Assembly: GCA_005223375.1 (NCBI GenBank)
Contig: RXOD01004039.1
Coordinates: forward strand, 1 to 30,913
DNA: 30,913 nt
Source of the DNA: Amoebophrya sp. AT5.2
Taxonomy: Eukaryota; Sar; Dinophyceae; Syndiniales; Amoebophryaceae
Direction of reading: 5' to 3'
Part shown: positions 1 through 10,262 of the stretch, one piece after another
How positions within the stretch are numbered: position 1 is the stretch's first letter
Layout of the letters: each line of letters starts with the position of its first letter
The notes under the pieces: generated by a model
Databases searched by the model: none
Seen by the model: the letters and a program-made list of their open reading frames with translations, nothing else
Told to the model about the DNA's origin: nothing
Position numbers and translations under genes: made by a program

Positions 1-3000
1 TGTTGCAGTCGAGACGTGGATCCAGACGAGCCGGAAGGCGTCGTTGCGCCACCACCCGCAATGCCGGCAACTGCATCTTCTCCTGCAGTGAGCAGGTCCC
101 AGATTGAGTACCGGTGTTCGCCGATGACTCGTTTTTGTGCCGTCAGACTCGCGGCGATGTCGGGGACGAGCTCGCGCCCCAGCTGGCGGCTCAACTTGAC
201 CGCGCGCACCTTGGTCTTATCCGTCGCCTCTTCGATGCTCTCTAGCAGCGACAAGACGAGAGTCTCGGCAGCGACGTTGCGGACGTAAAACTCGTACGTG
301 GAACCGTGCACGAGCGACACCGCGTCCTCAAAGCGCTCGTTCAGGCGCAGGGTAATTTGCTGGTTTCCCTCCAAGATCGAGTCCGGCGTTTGAGCCGCCA
401 CGATCAGCACGCGACCGGAAAACTCCGCACCGTCACCAACCGCGTCCAAAACAGACAGAGGCGGCGACGTGCGGTCGAAGAACAAAACTGCGTTCTCGAA
501 CGCCGTCCGTTTCCGTGGTGGTTGGACCTGTTCTGTTCCACTACTACCTGCTCTCCTGGCAGCCGCTTTTGCTTTCATCGCGGCTTTTTTCTTCGCTGCC
601 GGAGTAGAGGGCGACGCCTTGTTCCGTTTAGCGGGGTCGTGAGCGTTTCCGTCTCGGTCTACCCCACGTGCCCCGGGCCAAATCTGCGGATAGCCCGGCT
701 GGATCATGCAGCCGCGGTTTCGCACCACGTAGTAGTGAAAGTGCGACGAGTGGTACGTTGTCGGCTGTCCCGGCGACCGCTTAAACTTCTTTTGCTCTCG
801 CTCCCGAATGTCGTCCGCGTACTCTCTTCCCGGCGGGAGCGCGAGCGAGCGCGCTCCGACGATGGCGCGCTTCTCGGAGGACAACCGCATCTGGTTCTTC
901 TCCCCGCGGGAGAGGGGTCGGCCGTCGCGGGAGACGAAGTTGCTACCGTACCAGTCGGCGAGAAGTTCCCTGGTTTTCTCCACAGATCGGTGCACCACCT
1001 TGGGAACATCGGGCCGCCAGGGCATCAGCAAGTTCGGGGCGGCGGTCTGGCGGGTAGACGTTGGGGAGGTGAGCCAGCTGCCGGTGGAGTTGCTGTTGCC
1101 GCGAGAGGTAGAAATAGAACTTCTAATGATCCTCGACGACGGCCGGCCGCTTCTGGCTGTATCGAAAATGACGGGTTGTGCGCGCTTTCGCTTTGGCTTC
1201 GCTTGTTTCCCGCGTGTCGACGTACCAGCGAGCGAACTAGACAGCGCGATGCTCCGCGGAGACCGATCGTCATCGACGAATCGACGCGATGATGAAGACG
1301 AGGCGACGCTGTCTCCGCCCGCCGTCAAATCTTGGCTCGCCCCGTATTCATCCAGCACCGCCGTTGGGGTCGCGAATAGGGATCGTCGCGAACTGTTGTC
1401 CAGAATCGCATCTTGCTTCGCGAATCGTCGCCGAGAACGGCTCTCGTTGCTGATCACACTGCTCCCCGCCCCAGAAAGACCGTCTTCGTCTCGCTCTTCT
1501 CGCCGCGGAATTCCGCCTCCTAGAGCACCATGATCTTGCGGCTCGCGGGAGTACTCCTCGTCATTCGCAAATTTGGACAGAATATCATCCATTCGCGAAG
1601 AAGAGGGGAGCGCTACCTGATCAACTACTGCTCGCGCAGCCGCAGGAGGGCCGCTCGTCCCATCATGCTCGTCGTCCTCGTCTTCCTCTTCCGGTTCAAA
1701 ATCGTCGTCGTTGTAGTCATCTTCGACGTCACCCTCTGCCTGCGAACTGTTCCTCGACCGGGATAGGTAGCTGCTTTCACGGTCGTCGGCGTCATTCAGC
1801 TTCCGCGCGCTTTGTTGCTCTTGTTCCATCCTTCGCCGAGTTGTTCGTGCCGCGGGCGTGGTGTCCTTGCTGAGCAGTACGGGCGCCTCCAGAACTGCAT
1901 TCAAGTGCGGGTCCAGGGCCAAAAAATCGCGGAAGTCATGACCCAAAGATTTCGCGGGACGCTGGTTTATTGCAGTTGTGGCTGCACCTCGGGAATTTCT
2001 CGATGCTGCGCGGAGTGGGAGGTTCTTCGGCTCGGGAGCACCAGCATCGCGATCCCCCCCGCCGAGCAAAGCCAGCACTTCGCGCTCCAAGGGCAGAGCT
2101 TCATCATCTTCGTCCTCGAACCGCACAGACCGCAGCTGGGCGTCTATCATCGCTTTTTCGCGGGCAGCCTTATTCGCCTCTTTCTTCGCAGCTCGATTTG
2201 CTCGTGTATTCCCTGGCGCGCCCCCATCTTCATCAGAAGCAGCGACGCGAGTCTTCGGCGTGCTCAGCTCTTCCAGACGACCCTCGCTCCACCGCCGCGG
2301 CGTGTTGACGCGTACCTCACCGCGGAAAGAGAGGTCCGGGTCGGTCTGCTCGTGGCGAGGACTCCTAACAGGCAAGGAGCTCAAAATGCGGTTCCGCTCC
2401 GACGGTGCATGCGGAGAAGCTCCGCGCGTTTGATGCGACCCCCTCGGAGAAGATCCCTCGGCGCCACCACTGCGGCTTCGCGATTGTATCCGTTGCGCTG
2501 CGGTGAAAGCTGAGCTGGTCGTGGCATTTGCGGTCGTATTTTCTGGCTCGTCGAGCGCAATCGCGTCTATTTGTTCCCTTGATGAGGAGGAGGAGGAGAG
2601 ACCGAGATTGCTGTCGTCGCTGTAACCGCCCGTGTTCTGCGGTATCGGTATGGAGGGTGCGGCGGGACCAGGAGGTGCGCCGCGGGTCGCGTTCTTCGGC
2701 GATGGAGACGGCGATCGGGGTGGGGACGGGGCGTTTTCACCTGAGCCATCTGACCGCGGCAATGGAGCAGACGCAGGACTCTGGACTGTGCTGGCGGGAG
2801 GAGCATCGCGTCCGGGCGAAGCAGCGACTGAAGCTGCTCCGCCGACAAGGCCAGCTCCATCATCAGCTGCGCTCCCAGTTCTTACGCCGACGCCCGGTGG
2901 TGTTTCCGGGTCCAGACTCGCGAGATTGCCGATATTTCCTCCTGGTCCTGGTGCTGCGAAACCGATTCCAAGACCACCTGACGAGCGCTCCGGGGCCAGA

Positions 3001-3128
3001 GACGCGAGATCGCCGACGTCCCCGGGCGAAGCGATCTGCGGACCAGCGGGAGTCGGTCCGGTTGGAAAATTAAAACTGAACGGCTTGGGGCCCGCACCGC
3101 CAGGAAATTTGAAACTAAAACCTGACAT
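1..3128 (-). CDS. Large low-complexity protein, 3' end cut by window edge
   Basis: Reading the minus strand from the ATG at 3128, I checked every codon down to position 3 and found no stop, giving 1042 codons open at the left edge. An in-frame TGA lies upstream of the ATG and no other ATG intervenes, so this start is favoured. The N-terminus is Gly/Pro/Phe rich (FSFKFPGG, PFSFNFPTG). Two imperfect copies of a GDVGDLASL-like unit follow (about residues 45-85), then Ser/Arg/Asp-rich sequence. A charged, probably helical stretch with NRAAKKEANKAAREKAM sits near 310-340, and acidic runs near 450-480. The last 250 residues are less repetitive, with a His/Tyr-rich HSSHFHYYVV patch and a segment ending near a GEHRYSIWDLL motif. 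The FG-like N-terminus recalls nucleoporin repeats but is too short to assign. I do not recognise the family. The real gene is longer; introns beyond the edge cannot be seen. Confidence 0.8.
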   Translation of the reverse strand, partial: MSGFSFKFPGGAGPKPFSFNFPTGPTPAGPQIASPGDVGDLASLAPERSSGGLGIGFAAPGPGGNIGNLASLDPETPPGVGVRTGSAADDGAGLVGGAASVAASPGRDAPPASTVQSPASAPLPRSDGSGENAPSPPRSPSPSPKNATRGAPPGPAAPSIPIPQNTGGYSDDSNLGLSSSSSSREQIDAIALDEPENTTANATTSSAFTAAQRIQSRSRSGGAEGSSPRGSHQTRGASPHAPSERNRILSSLPVRSPRHEQTDPDLSFRGEVRVNTPRRWSEGRLEELSTPKTRVAASDEDGGAPGNTRANRAAKKEANKAAREKAMIDAQLRSVRFEDEDDEALPLEREVLALLGGGDRDAGAPEPKNLPLRAASRNSRGAATTAINQRPAKSLGHDFRDFLALDPHLNAVLEAPVLLSKDTTPAARTTRRRMEQEQQSARKLNDADDRESSYLSRSRNSSQAEGDVEDDYNDDDFEPEEEDEDDEHDGTSGPPAAARAVVDQVALPSSSRMDDILSKFANDEEYSREPQDHGALGGGIPRREERDEDGLSGAGSSVISNESRSRRRFAKQDAILDNSSRRSLFATPTAVLDEYGASQDLTAGGDSVASSSSSRRFVDDDRSPRSIALSSSLAGTSTRGKQAKPKRKRAQPVIFDTARSGRPSSRIIRSSISTSRGNSNSTGSWLTSPTSTRQTAAPNLLMPWRPDVPKVVHRSVEKTRELLADWYGSNFVSRDGRPLSRGEKNQMRLSSEKRAIVGARSLALPPGREYADDIREREQKKFKRSPGQPTTYHSSHFHYYVVRNRGCMIQPGYPQIWPGARGVDRDGNAHDPAKRNKASPSTPAAKKKAAMKAKAAARRAGSSGTEQVQPPRKRTAFENAVLFFDRTSPPLSVLDAVGDGAEFSGRVLIVAAQTPDSILEGNQQITLRLNERFEDAVSLVHGSTYEFYVRNVAAETLVLSLLESIEEATDKTKVRAVKLSRQLGRELVPDIAASLTAQKRVIGEHRYSIWDLLTAGEDAVAGIAGGGATTPSGSSGSTSRLQ

Positions 3129-3711
3129 ACTTCTCAACTTTTTTCTTATTTCGCGGAGGATAAAGGAAAGAAACAAAAGTGAATGGGAACACAGTATTCA
3201 GTCGTGGGAGGGACTCCCTACGTCAGGGATGGAGTAAAAGAGGGTAGCAAACTGCCATACATTTGACATTTCACACGTGCGGATCCGCGGGGAGATGTTT
3301 GTTGATGGGTCAAGCAAGTCAGGCGCACAAAATCCTCCAAAAGAAAGGGCGGGTAGGCGTCGGGGCAGAGTCAATCTTCTTCTTCATCCAACACGCTTAA
3401 TTGAACCTGCAAAACGAAGTAATTTGTTTGATGGTGTGCGCAAGCGAGTTTTTCGAAAGTCGATTGCCATCGGAAATACGATGCGGAGGCGGAAATGACG
3501 CTGATTCACGGAAACAACGAATCTGCACGCTCACGCTGCAGCACGACGGAATCAGAATCAGACGTCGGCAGGAGCGTTTTTCTTTCAGACGGGACACGTA
3601 CACGATAAGCGAGGTCACGACAACGCGAAACTGCAAACGATACTGAAGCAAGTGAGTAACTCTCGCGCAAAGCACCTTCTCGGCAGATGGATGAATATTC
3701 GAGAACCACGA
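3129..3711. other. Spacer without a convincing gene
   Basis: This is the region upstream of the left-edge gene. Short open stretches occur on both strands (for example plus 3277-3498, Arg rich, which opens on GTG), but none has a good start, a domain or clear codon bias. It probably holds the promoter and 5' leader of the left-edge gene. No RNA gene was seen. Confidence 0.5.
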
Positions 3712-4131
3712 CTAAAGAAACGAGGTGGCAACCATTCTTTCAAAGAATACAAATACAAAACATTTCAAGGAAGATACCAAATCGACGAAGACATGTCGAT
3801 TCTTTTGTTGCCTAGTGGTGGTCCCACTCCCAGGAGGTCGTCCGTGGCTGTCGTGTTTTTTTCTACCTTCTCCTGCATCATGGTTAAAATGCGTTTGGAT
3901 TTGCAATTGCATTCTTTCAATAGTAGAGCGGGTGCTCTCATCATCGTCTCGCGCTCGCAGTGCTCGGCTTTGTGATATAATTGGCGCAAGATGGACATGG
4001 ACTTCAAGTTGAGCAACTATGTTTGTTGCACCCACGACGTCCACGTCGTCTTGATCGTGGCGGGCGGGAGCGCGAGTCCTTCTCAAGGTAGAAAAGTAAG
4101 ACGTGAGGAGCTGGCTATTATTTGCTGTCAT
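3712..4131 (-). CDS. Possible small ORF, unknown, 139 codons
   Basis: An ATG at 4131 opens 139 codons to a stop at 3712 and overlaps the last 14 bases of the preceding gene. The same frame is stop-free for 210 codons if read from further upstream. The middle reads like protein (GATNIVAQLEVHVHLAPI, then an Asp/Glu/Arg/Gln-rich helix), while the end is hydrophobic and Phe rich and may be non-coding. It could be a further exon of the upstream gene (acceptor-like TTGAGAAG near 4060), but I found no donor of matching phase. It could also be a separate trans-spliced gene or chance. Confidence 0.3.
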   Translation of the reverse strand: MTANNSQLLTSYFSTLRRTRAPARHDQDDVDVVGATNIVAQLEVHVHLAPIISQSRALRARDDDESTRSTIERMQLQIQTHFNHDAGEGRKKHDSHGRPPGSGTTTRQQKNRHVFVDLVSSLKCFVFVFFERMVATSFL

Positions 4132-7100
4132 CCGCCAGGCCACGATCCCCCGTGCTGCTACTACTGGGTCCAAAATCTTCATGATCCATGCTAAAAGGAG
4201 CGAACTCGTCCAACTGATGTCCCATTCCATCGTCTTCGGTGAAGAGGTCGTGACATCCAAAACCGGTGTTCGCGCAGTCGAGCGGGTCGTAATCGGAACA
4301 CGTCGCCGGCATCTCCCAGCTGGCATATCGCTGGCATTGTGCAATTTCGTATCCCTGTCATAGATTCATAATCATTGCCGCAACGTTTGCGGAGGTTGTG
4401 GCTCGCTCGCTGGGCTGGTCCAAAAAAAATGATGTAAATGTTGTTGATCGACATCAAGTAAAGTTCTTCAAGTGAAGTCTTCTTTAATAAGGTACCAGCT
4501 GGACTGATTGCGCCCAGTACAGGAGGCAGAGTAACAGGTTGCGCCACTTGTATTTGTTGCAGAGGTGGAGCACCCTCTCGTGGTGCGCTGTCGTGGCGGC
4601 CTCTTCTAGGGCTCTTTCGGCTGCCGACAGCTCATCAAACTCATCCTTCGTTATGGGCTCCAGTCTCACCATCTGCTGTTGCTTTCCTTTTTCGATCATT
4701 TGCTTCCGCGTCCGCCGCTGCTGCTGGTTATTTCGCTCCTTGTGCTGCTTCGATGTTGCTGGGTAGGCGTTTACAATCACGGGGACGGCGCCGGGAACAG
4801 AAGTCGGCGGCGCTTTGAAGCGAGACAGGTTCGAGCCCAAAACGCTGGCACCGAAGAGGCAGAGGGCGGGACCCGTTTTCTTCTTTTTTTTCGCGGCCTG
4901 CTCTTCTTGTGTGGTTCCCGTGGGCGCGATCGCGAGCGCAAAGCATGATACCTTGTAGCAGAGGAGCTTGCTCATGCCGTCGGTACGATCGATGAACAGG
5001 ACCGTTTTACCAACGGAGAGGCTAGCGCCACCAAACTCCTGGACCGGAATCTCCACCGGACCCATGACGAAGGAAGGCTCCGGCTCGACACTGCTACTCG
5101 ATGCTGGCGGAGCCGGAGACCTCGAGTTCTTCGTCGACACAGGTGTCCGAGCTCTTTGTGCGCACTCTGATATAATCGCACTGGTTTTTCCACCCGGAGC
5201 AACTGCGTCCTCTTCTTCCATCTGCATGGCCGTGGCGATTTTTTGGTGCGCAATTTTGGTGCGCTCCACATCGTCAGCCACCTGTGAGTGCGCGCAAGAC
5301 GCTCTTCCTCTTCTATCAACAGAAGCGGCCAAGTACACCTTCGAGTTCATATGGCTGTGCAGACACCGCGGCGCCGCGATCGCGTCTGGACCGTCCGTCT
5401 CCGGCATCTGTTCCCCGGCGCTCGCGAAGCAATATTTCCAACAGCTCGCGATGCCATCTTTCCGCACGTTCTCCTCTGCTTCCATTTCCATTTCGAGTAT
5501 CTCCTGCTCCATCGCGGTGAGGTCTTCGTCCATGGCGCGCAAAACATCGATTATTTTGGGCGCAAAACTCTCCCACAGCATGTGTCTGAGCAACGAAAGG
5601 CCAAGTCCGGCCACGCCAAGAAGCATTTCGATCTGCTCCCGCAGAGCGGCGCGGGACGAGCGGGGATGTATCCGGAAATTACGCAAAATAAAATCCATCA
5701 GATAGTCCATAAGCTCCACATAAGGTCCAGAAGCAAGTTTCTCGGCGGAGGTTTGGGCTCGGTCGAAGTTGGCGCGCAGGCCGTGCGCGATACCCTTGCG
5801 GACCGCGAGCGTGCGAGGATTCGTGTTGCAGAGGTTCTGGAAATCGTCGACATCGGAATAGCCGGGGAACAAGTTTTTACGCGTCTGTTCCTTAATAATG
5901 CCCTCGCCGTCCAAGCAGCTCATCTGGCGGGTGCCGTCTTCCTTCCGAATTATTTTTACATCGTTTTGTTGTTTTTCTTCTGAAGCTGGACCACGGCCAG
6001 CTTTGCTGCTCATGTGATGAGCTTGATCGCCCCCGGATGAATGCACAAGTAGGACCGGGGGCTCCGAGTCGCGGCCGCGTAGATTAAGTGCGCGTGAGAA
6101 GCGGTCCGCTAGTGTCTCGATGACATTAGCAGACACTGAGAGGAGCATTGCGCGGTTTTTGCAGCGCCCTGAATCTCTTCTGCTGCGGTGTGGTACTTCC
6201 GATGCAGCACAACAAGAACAGGAAGCGCTTTCCAATTCTTTATTTGAATCTGCGCGAACAACGCCCGAGACAGATGCCGCTACTGGAGAACAACTGAACG
6301 ACTCGTCTTCCGGATCGGGCTCTCCGTTGAGTTGCTTGATTGACGGTGCTGGATCCGCCTTACTCGGAAGAGATGGCAGCTGCTGCTGCTGCTGAAGGTG
6401 CTGTTTTTTCGGTTTCTCGTTTTTCCGGCGGCGGGACGCCCTCTGCTTCTTAGTCGTACCGCCGCCTGGGGCCGCTTCCAGAGTGGCTTCAAAAGTGCAG
6501 GGGTTCGACAGTTGTACAACATAAGGCGCTTCCGGTGCCATTACAGAAACAGAAGGCGCGGCGTCTCTGCGGCCACCACTTCCGGCCGCAGCGAAGTCGC
6601 ACCCGAGGGCGAAGCAAGCTTGCTCGATGTCGATACCGGCGCGTTCCCCGCGGTGCTCTTCCGTGGCGAAAGCGCCCGTATCACCGGACGAGATCATACT
6701 ACTGTCACTGGCACCGGGAGCCGCGGCGGCGCCCCCGCAGGCGTCCTCATCAACAACACAGCTCGATCCTCCCTCCCGGCGCAGCGAGGACTGCACAAGT
6801 GATAGGGTTTCGTCGAGGTTCGCTGCGATTTCGATCGACTGTTCGGCCGCGGGTTGCTGATTTCGCAAGAACTTCGCGATGGTTCCGAGAGCCTTCTGCA
6901 CATCCTCGTACGAGGGAGGCCGTCGCTGCATCATGCCTTTCGCCGCCTGCACATCCTCGAACAAAGGAGGCCGTCGCTGCACCATGCCTTTGTGGCCTCC
7001 CGGAGCTGGTGGAGAAAAACGAGAAGCTTTTCGTTTCGATGAAAACCTGCTCCTCCTCGTTTTTGCGTTCGTTTCGTTGACCTTCTTTTCCTTTTCATCG

Positions 7101-7741
7101 CTGTCAGCTGCGGATGAGTTAATATCCTCCGACTCAGATGATGACGCAGACGATGTGCTGCTACTACTTTCGTCGACGCCTGAGTCTGACGAGGAGGAGA
7201 GCCTCGTATGGGTATGCTTCCCAACACTGCAACCTCTATATTTTGGCGCTGCAGGAGCCGCACCCCCACCCTTTCTTTTCTCCGTCGTCCCGCCGCGTTT
7301 TTCAATGGTGATGACTGTCGTCAAGACCTTCGCATCCTCCGGAAAGGAGACCACGCGCCGGCGCGTCGGTGTCTGGGGTGTTGAGGCCTCTAAACAGGAA
7401 GAACTACCGCGCATATTTACTGCTCTGGCATGATCACGAACAAGACCAGGAACTCCTTCTTCCACCTGCGCCGGCGGGGTGCTCACTACGCTTGGCTCCG
7501 ATGTGCGAAAAGGGCCGGGGGATCCCGCCGGTTGTACTTGTGGACATGATGCGTCCGTGTCTTGTTCATCGTGCCGGTTGTGGCGGGGGCCGCCTGGTGT
7601 GTGTAGGTGCGGGTGCACGTGCCCTGGCTGCTGTGTTCTTGCTGCTTTCAACAAACTAGCAGTAGCACTGGGCACCACAGAGACGGACGCCACGAAAGCT
7701 GGAGGCTGCACAAAGCAGTGCAGAAGAAGCCAGAAAGACAT
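4118..7741 (-). CDS. Unknown low-complexity protein with signal peptide, two exons
   Basis: Exon 1 runs 7741-4496 and exon 2 runs 4354-4118, giving about 1160 residues. The intron (4495-4355, 141 bp) begins GTACCT and ends TGACAG. Phase 0 on both sides joins SVQL to GYEIAQC; without splicing the frame stops three codons after the donor. The N-terminus MSFWLLLHCF followed by a Val/Ala/Ser stretch looks like a signal peptide. Low-complexity Ser/Asp and basic regions follow, then two adjacent 17-residue repeats built on KGMxQRRPPxxEDVQ (about residues 248-285) and a Gln run. A more ordered region around residues 640-830 contains QTRKNLFPGYSDVDDFQNLC and MEMEAEE helices. The C-terminal exon is short, acidic and has Cys. 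I recognise no family. A secreted or lumenal role is inferred only from the signal-like start. Confidence 0.75.
6879..6995 (-). repeat. Two-copy tandem 51-bp coding repeat
   Basis: Two neighbouring blocks share CTGCACATCCTCG and GGAGGCCGTCGCTGCA (plus-strand text) at 51-bp spacing. They encode KGMVQRRPPLFEDVQ and KGMMQRRPPSYEDVQ on the minus strand. The unit is a multiple of three and keeps the frame, as expected for a recent in-frame duplication inside the signal-peptide gene. Confidence 0.85.
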
Positions 7742-8217
7742 CCCGGTAATTTTGGTTTTGCGGAAGCAAGTATGGATTTTGGCAGCTGCTGCGCGTACTT
7801 TTATTTTGATTGTTCAGTGCTGCAACAAATATCGAAAAAAAACGAAGCAAGAACCTGGGCGTTCGAAAACCCAAAGCCTGACTTTCACGTGCTGTACGTA
7901 CCTGGAAAGCCCTAGTGAAGGCGACGGATATATCAGCTCGGCAGCATTGTAGTTTTGTTTTCGTTTGTTATCTTTTGAAGGTTGGTCTCACTACGTTGTT
8001 CAGGGCATCGGAGACGAGAAGATTCTTTTTTTTTACAGCTACACGATTCGATGGATTTTAAGGTGCGACATCAACATCAGCGCGTAGTCGTAGACGGGCT
8101 CAGCTCAGGTAAGGAGCGATCGCGATTTTTCGTTCGTGACTAGAGAAAGGACCAACATCCACATCGAGAGCAGGAAAATGAAGATCTGTCCATGTCGAGA
8201 ACCCATGGGTGATCTAG
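7742..8217. other. Spacer without a gene
   Basis: This lies between the start of the signal-peptide gene and the stop of the small secreted-protein gene. I saw only short open stretches, pyrimidine runs and A/T tracts. It should contain the upstream region of one gene and the 3' untranslated region of the other. Confidence 0.5.
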
Positions 8218-8734
8218 CTATCCATATCCTGAGGCGTTTTCTTTCCGGCGCACACAGATGCAGAAACGTGGCAGCTTCGCCTTTGGCATGATTGGTTGAA
8301 GTCCGGAACTTTTCGAACTGACATCAGAAGCCGAAGTGGCAACCACGCCGCCTCCTCCGCCTGCACCGAAGCAGTAGCAGATTGATCGTCGGAAACGGAA
8401 CGAATCAAAACCAAGAGCGTGCGAAGATATATTTAGTAGAATGATCCATCCATAGATATCCAGCACGTAGCAGCACACCTGCACGCTCGCGCATCTTTTT
8501 GGCTGTATTGGTAGTATGCTTCTTTTCCGTCGTCGTGCTTGCACGCGACTGTGCTGCGAGATCCCGAAGACGGAATCCGTAGCCAGCACCGACCTCCAAA
8601 ACCACTCGCCGCGATCTGAAGCAAAACGGCCATAGGTGTGCTGCAACAATGTCCATGAATGTTGCAGCAGAGTTTCCTGTTGAAATAACTGCCGCCATGA
8701 AGATCAGGAGTACCAAATCACAATAACCACTCAT
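8218..8734 (-). CDS. Small secreted protein, unknown, two exons
   Basis: Exon 1 (8734-8479) starts with an ATG and a hydrophobic leader, MSGYCDLVLLIFMAAVIST, with likely cleavage near GNSA. Exon 2 (8360-8218) is joined in phase 1 across a 118-bp GT–AG intron (8478-8361), giving about 132 residues. The reading after the junction is Gly rich, then SDVSSKSSG, and ends in a Lys/Arg/Cys-rich tail (FCICVRRKE). Both splice sites sit on the same sequence, GTGCAGG. Without splicing exon 1 ends in a stop 24 codons later. A second frame of exon 2 (through AEEAAWLPLRLL) is also open, so the C-terminus is less certain than the leader. I recognise no family. Confidence 0.55.
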
Positions 8735-8881
8735 GGTCCTTTGCTCTCGCCATTGTTTGATTTGTTTTCGCAGTTTGGTCGTCGTGCAGGGCCGGAACCA
8801 AAATTTGTATTCCAGTGCAGAGGTGATGCTCGTGCCGCAGCAGCGGTTGGGATTGGGTATGGGCGGTCATGTCGAGCTCTA

Positions 8882-9739
8882 CTACTCCTGTGTTCCGCCC
8901 TTCAATCTCCAACACGCTACCTCATTCGCCACTGGGCGGCCTGTATCAGGCGAACGGTCGATGTGCACCGGCACGCCTGCTGCCTGCAGCTCCTCCCAAG
9001 TTACCCGCTTCACACATTCAAATCCCTCCGCCGCCAGCAGGTGCTCCAGAAGGCCGAAACTCAGTTCGAACGGGGGTCCGTTCCCCGGCGCTGTCATCAA
9101 AGCACTGCCGGATTTGCTGAAATCATATTTCTTGTTTGTTCCAGCTTCCGATCGCTCTCCCCAGACCGGAAAAATCAGCGTCCAGAGCTGCCCGGTCTGT
9201 GGCTTCAGCAGCTGCGAGTGACGTTTCGCCCAGCGGGCGCGTGCTTCCGGATCAATTGCGCACAAGAACGTGCAATCCCACACGAAATCGAAACGGTCGG
9301 CCGTCGGATCTTCGAAGTGGCGGAAAGTCTCGAAAAAGTTGCCACAGACGGCTTCTGCGGTTCCTGCAGCGCCGCTGCTACTGTCCGAAGACGAAGAGTT
9401 CTTCGCTAGCCATTCGGCGGCGCGCGCAGTCCCGGTCTCGCTCAGGTCCAGATTCACCGCAAAAGCACGCAGCGTAGTCGCACAAAATAAGGCGTCGTAG
9501 CCCCGCCCGCCGCCAGGGACCAAGACTCGCAAGTGTGCACTTGGTGTGTCCGTGTTCGTGGAGGACGTGGAGGTACGGGAAAGCGCGTCTCGTTCCGTCT
9601 TGAGTACGTGCACAAGCACCGGGCTCGGGAATCCGTTATCGAACTGGGCGCCTTCTGGAAGTCCCCCAGCCCACAGGCGTTCCCAATGAAGCGATTCACC
9701 GGCCTTGCGTTTCGCTTCTTCCGCGTCGGGGACAGACAT
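8882..9739 (-). CDS. TPMT / thiol-halide methyltransferase-like enzyme
   Basis: A 285-residue intronless ORF with an ATG start. The SAM-binding glycine loop is LVPGGGRGYDA (about residues 72-83). The family's D/F-rich segment reads FDFVWDCTFLCAIDPEARAR (about 155-174), followed by a LLKPQTGQLWTLIFPV strand. This order matches the TPMT superfamily, especially plant and bacterial thiol/halide methyltransferases. Those enzymes transfer methyl from S-adenosylmethionine to thiols, bisulfide or halides. Substrate choice cannot be read from the sequence. Length is slightly above the usual 220-260 residues because of Ser/Thr-rich inserts (SRTSTSSTNTDTPSA and SSSSDSSSG). No targeting peptide is evident, so a cytosolic location is likely. 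Confidence 0.9.
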   Translation of the reverse strand: MSVPDAEEAKRKAGESLHWERLWAGGLPEGAQFDNGFPSPVLVHVLKTERDALSRTSTSSTNTDTPSAHLRVLVPGGGRGYDALFCATTLRAFAVNLDLSETGTARAAEWLAKNSSSSDSSSGAAGTAEAVCGNFFETFRHFEDPTADRFDFVWDCTFLCAIDPEARARWAKRHSQLLKPQTGQLWTLIFPVWGERSEAGTNKKYDFSKSGSALMTAPGNGPPFELSFGLLEHLLAAEGFECVKRVTWEELQAAGVPVHIDRSPDTGRPVANEVACWRLKGGTQE

Positions 9740-10262
9740 TTTGTCGTTCGCAATAAAGCTCTACGTCAATGACAGTGTCATGTGCTCTCGAACTTGCACG
9801 CTGTACTACGCATTTCACTTGAAGAGAGAGAGGAAACAGGAGATTTATGCTGTAGCTGTTCCACCGTCGAACTCGATAAAGCAAATATTTTAAGTACTAT
9901 TTTTTTTATAGGAGTACGGGTACTACTTTCTTAAGTACTCAATTGATTCGCTCAAGTTTGTTCTTCTCCCGCCTCTCTAGGTCTAGAGCGCAAGCGCTTG
10001 ATGGATACCGGTTTCCGAACACTACGTCGATAAGCAGTATCTACTTCCGATCAGAAAAAGGATTTCTCCTCCAGCTGGAGGTGCCTGAGTTGGGTCATCG
10101 GCGGAGCCCTTCGCAAACGTTCATTGAAAGTTGTAGAAGTAGACTCGGATTCAGATTCTTTCAGTAGTCTTCTGTTCCTGGAGAAGCGTCTGCGTCCAAG
10201 CGAGAACCGCTCCCATCAAGCGTCAGGATGATGTCCATCGATCGCAGACCGCCTTCTTTCTC
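9740..10262. other. Spacer without a gene
   Basis: This lies upstream of the methyltransferase ATG and downstream of the ligase stop. It contains T-rich and A-rich runs and two direct copies of TTAAGTACT near 9892 and 9931. No credible ORF, exon or RNA gene was seen. Confidence 0.55.

Noticed and set aside
306..1533. Long plus-strand frames of 240-330 codons
   Set aside because: They lie entirely opposite the 1042-codon minus frame, are Arg/Ser-rich shadows of it, and have no recognisable domain.
1812..3237. Plus-strand frames, including a Gly/Pro-rich one at 2632-3237
   Set aside because: Their composition mirrors the Gly/Pro/Ser-rich minus gene, and they break where it ends.
4824..4836. 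GGTTCGAGCCC-like tRNA B-box
   Set aside because: It lies inside coding sequence, and no A-box or cloverleaf stems are found around it.
4968..5983. Plus-strand frames of about 240 codons inside the two-exon signal-peptide gene
   Set aside because: Antisense to a continuous minus coding region, with no independent support.
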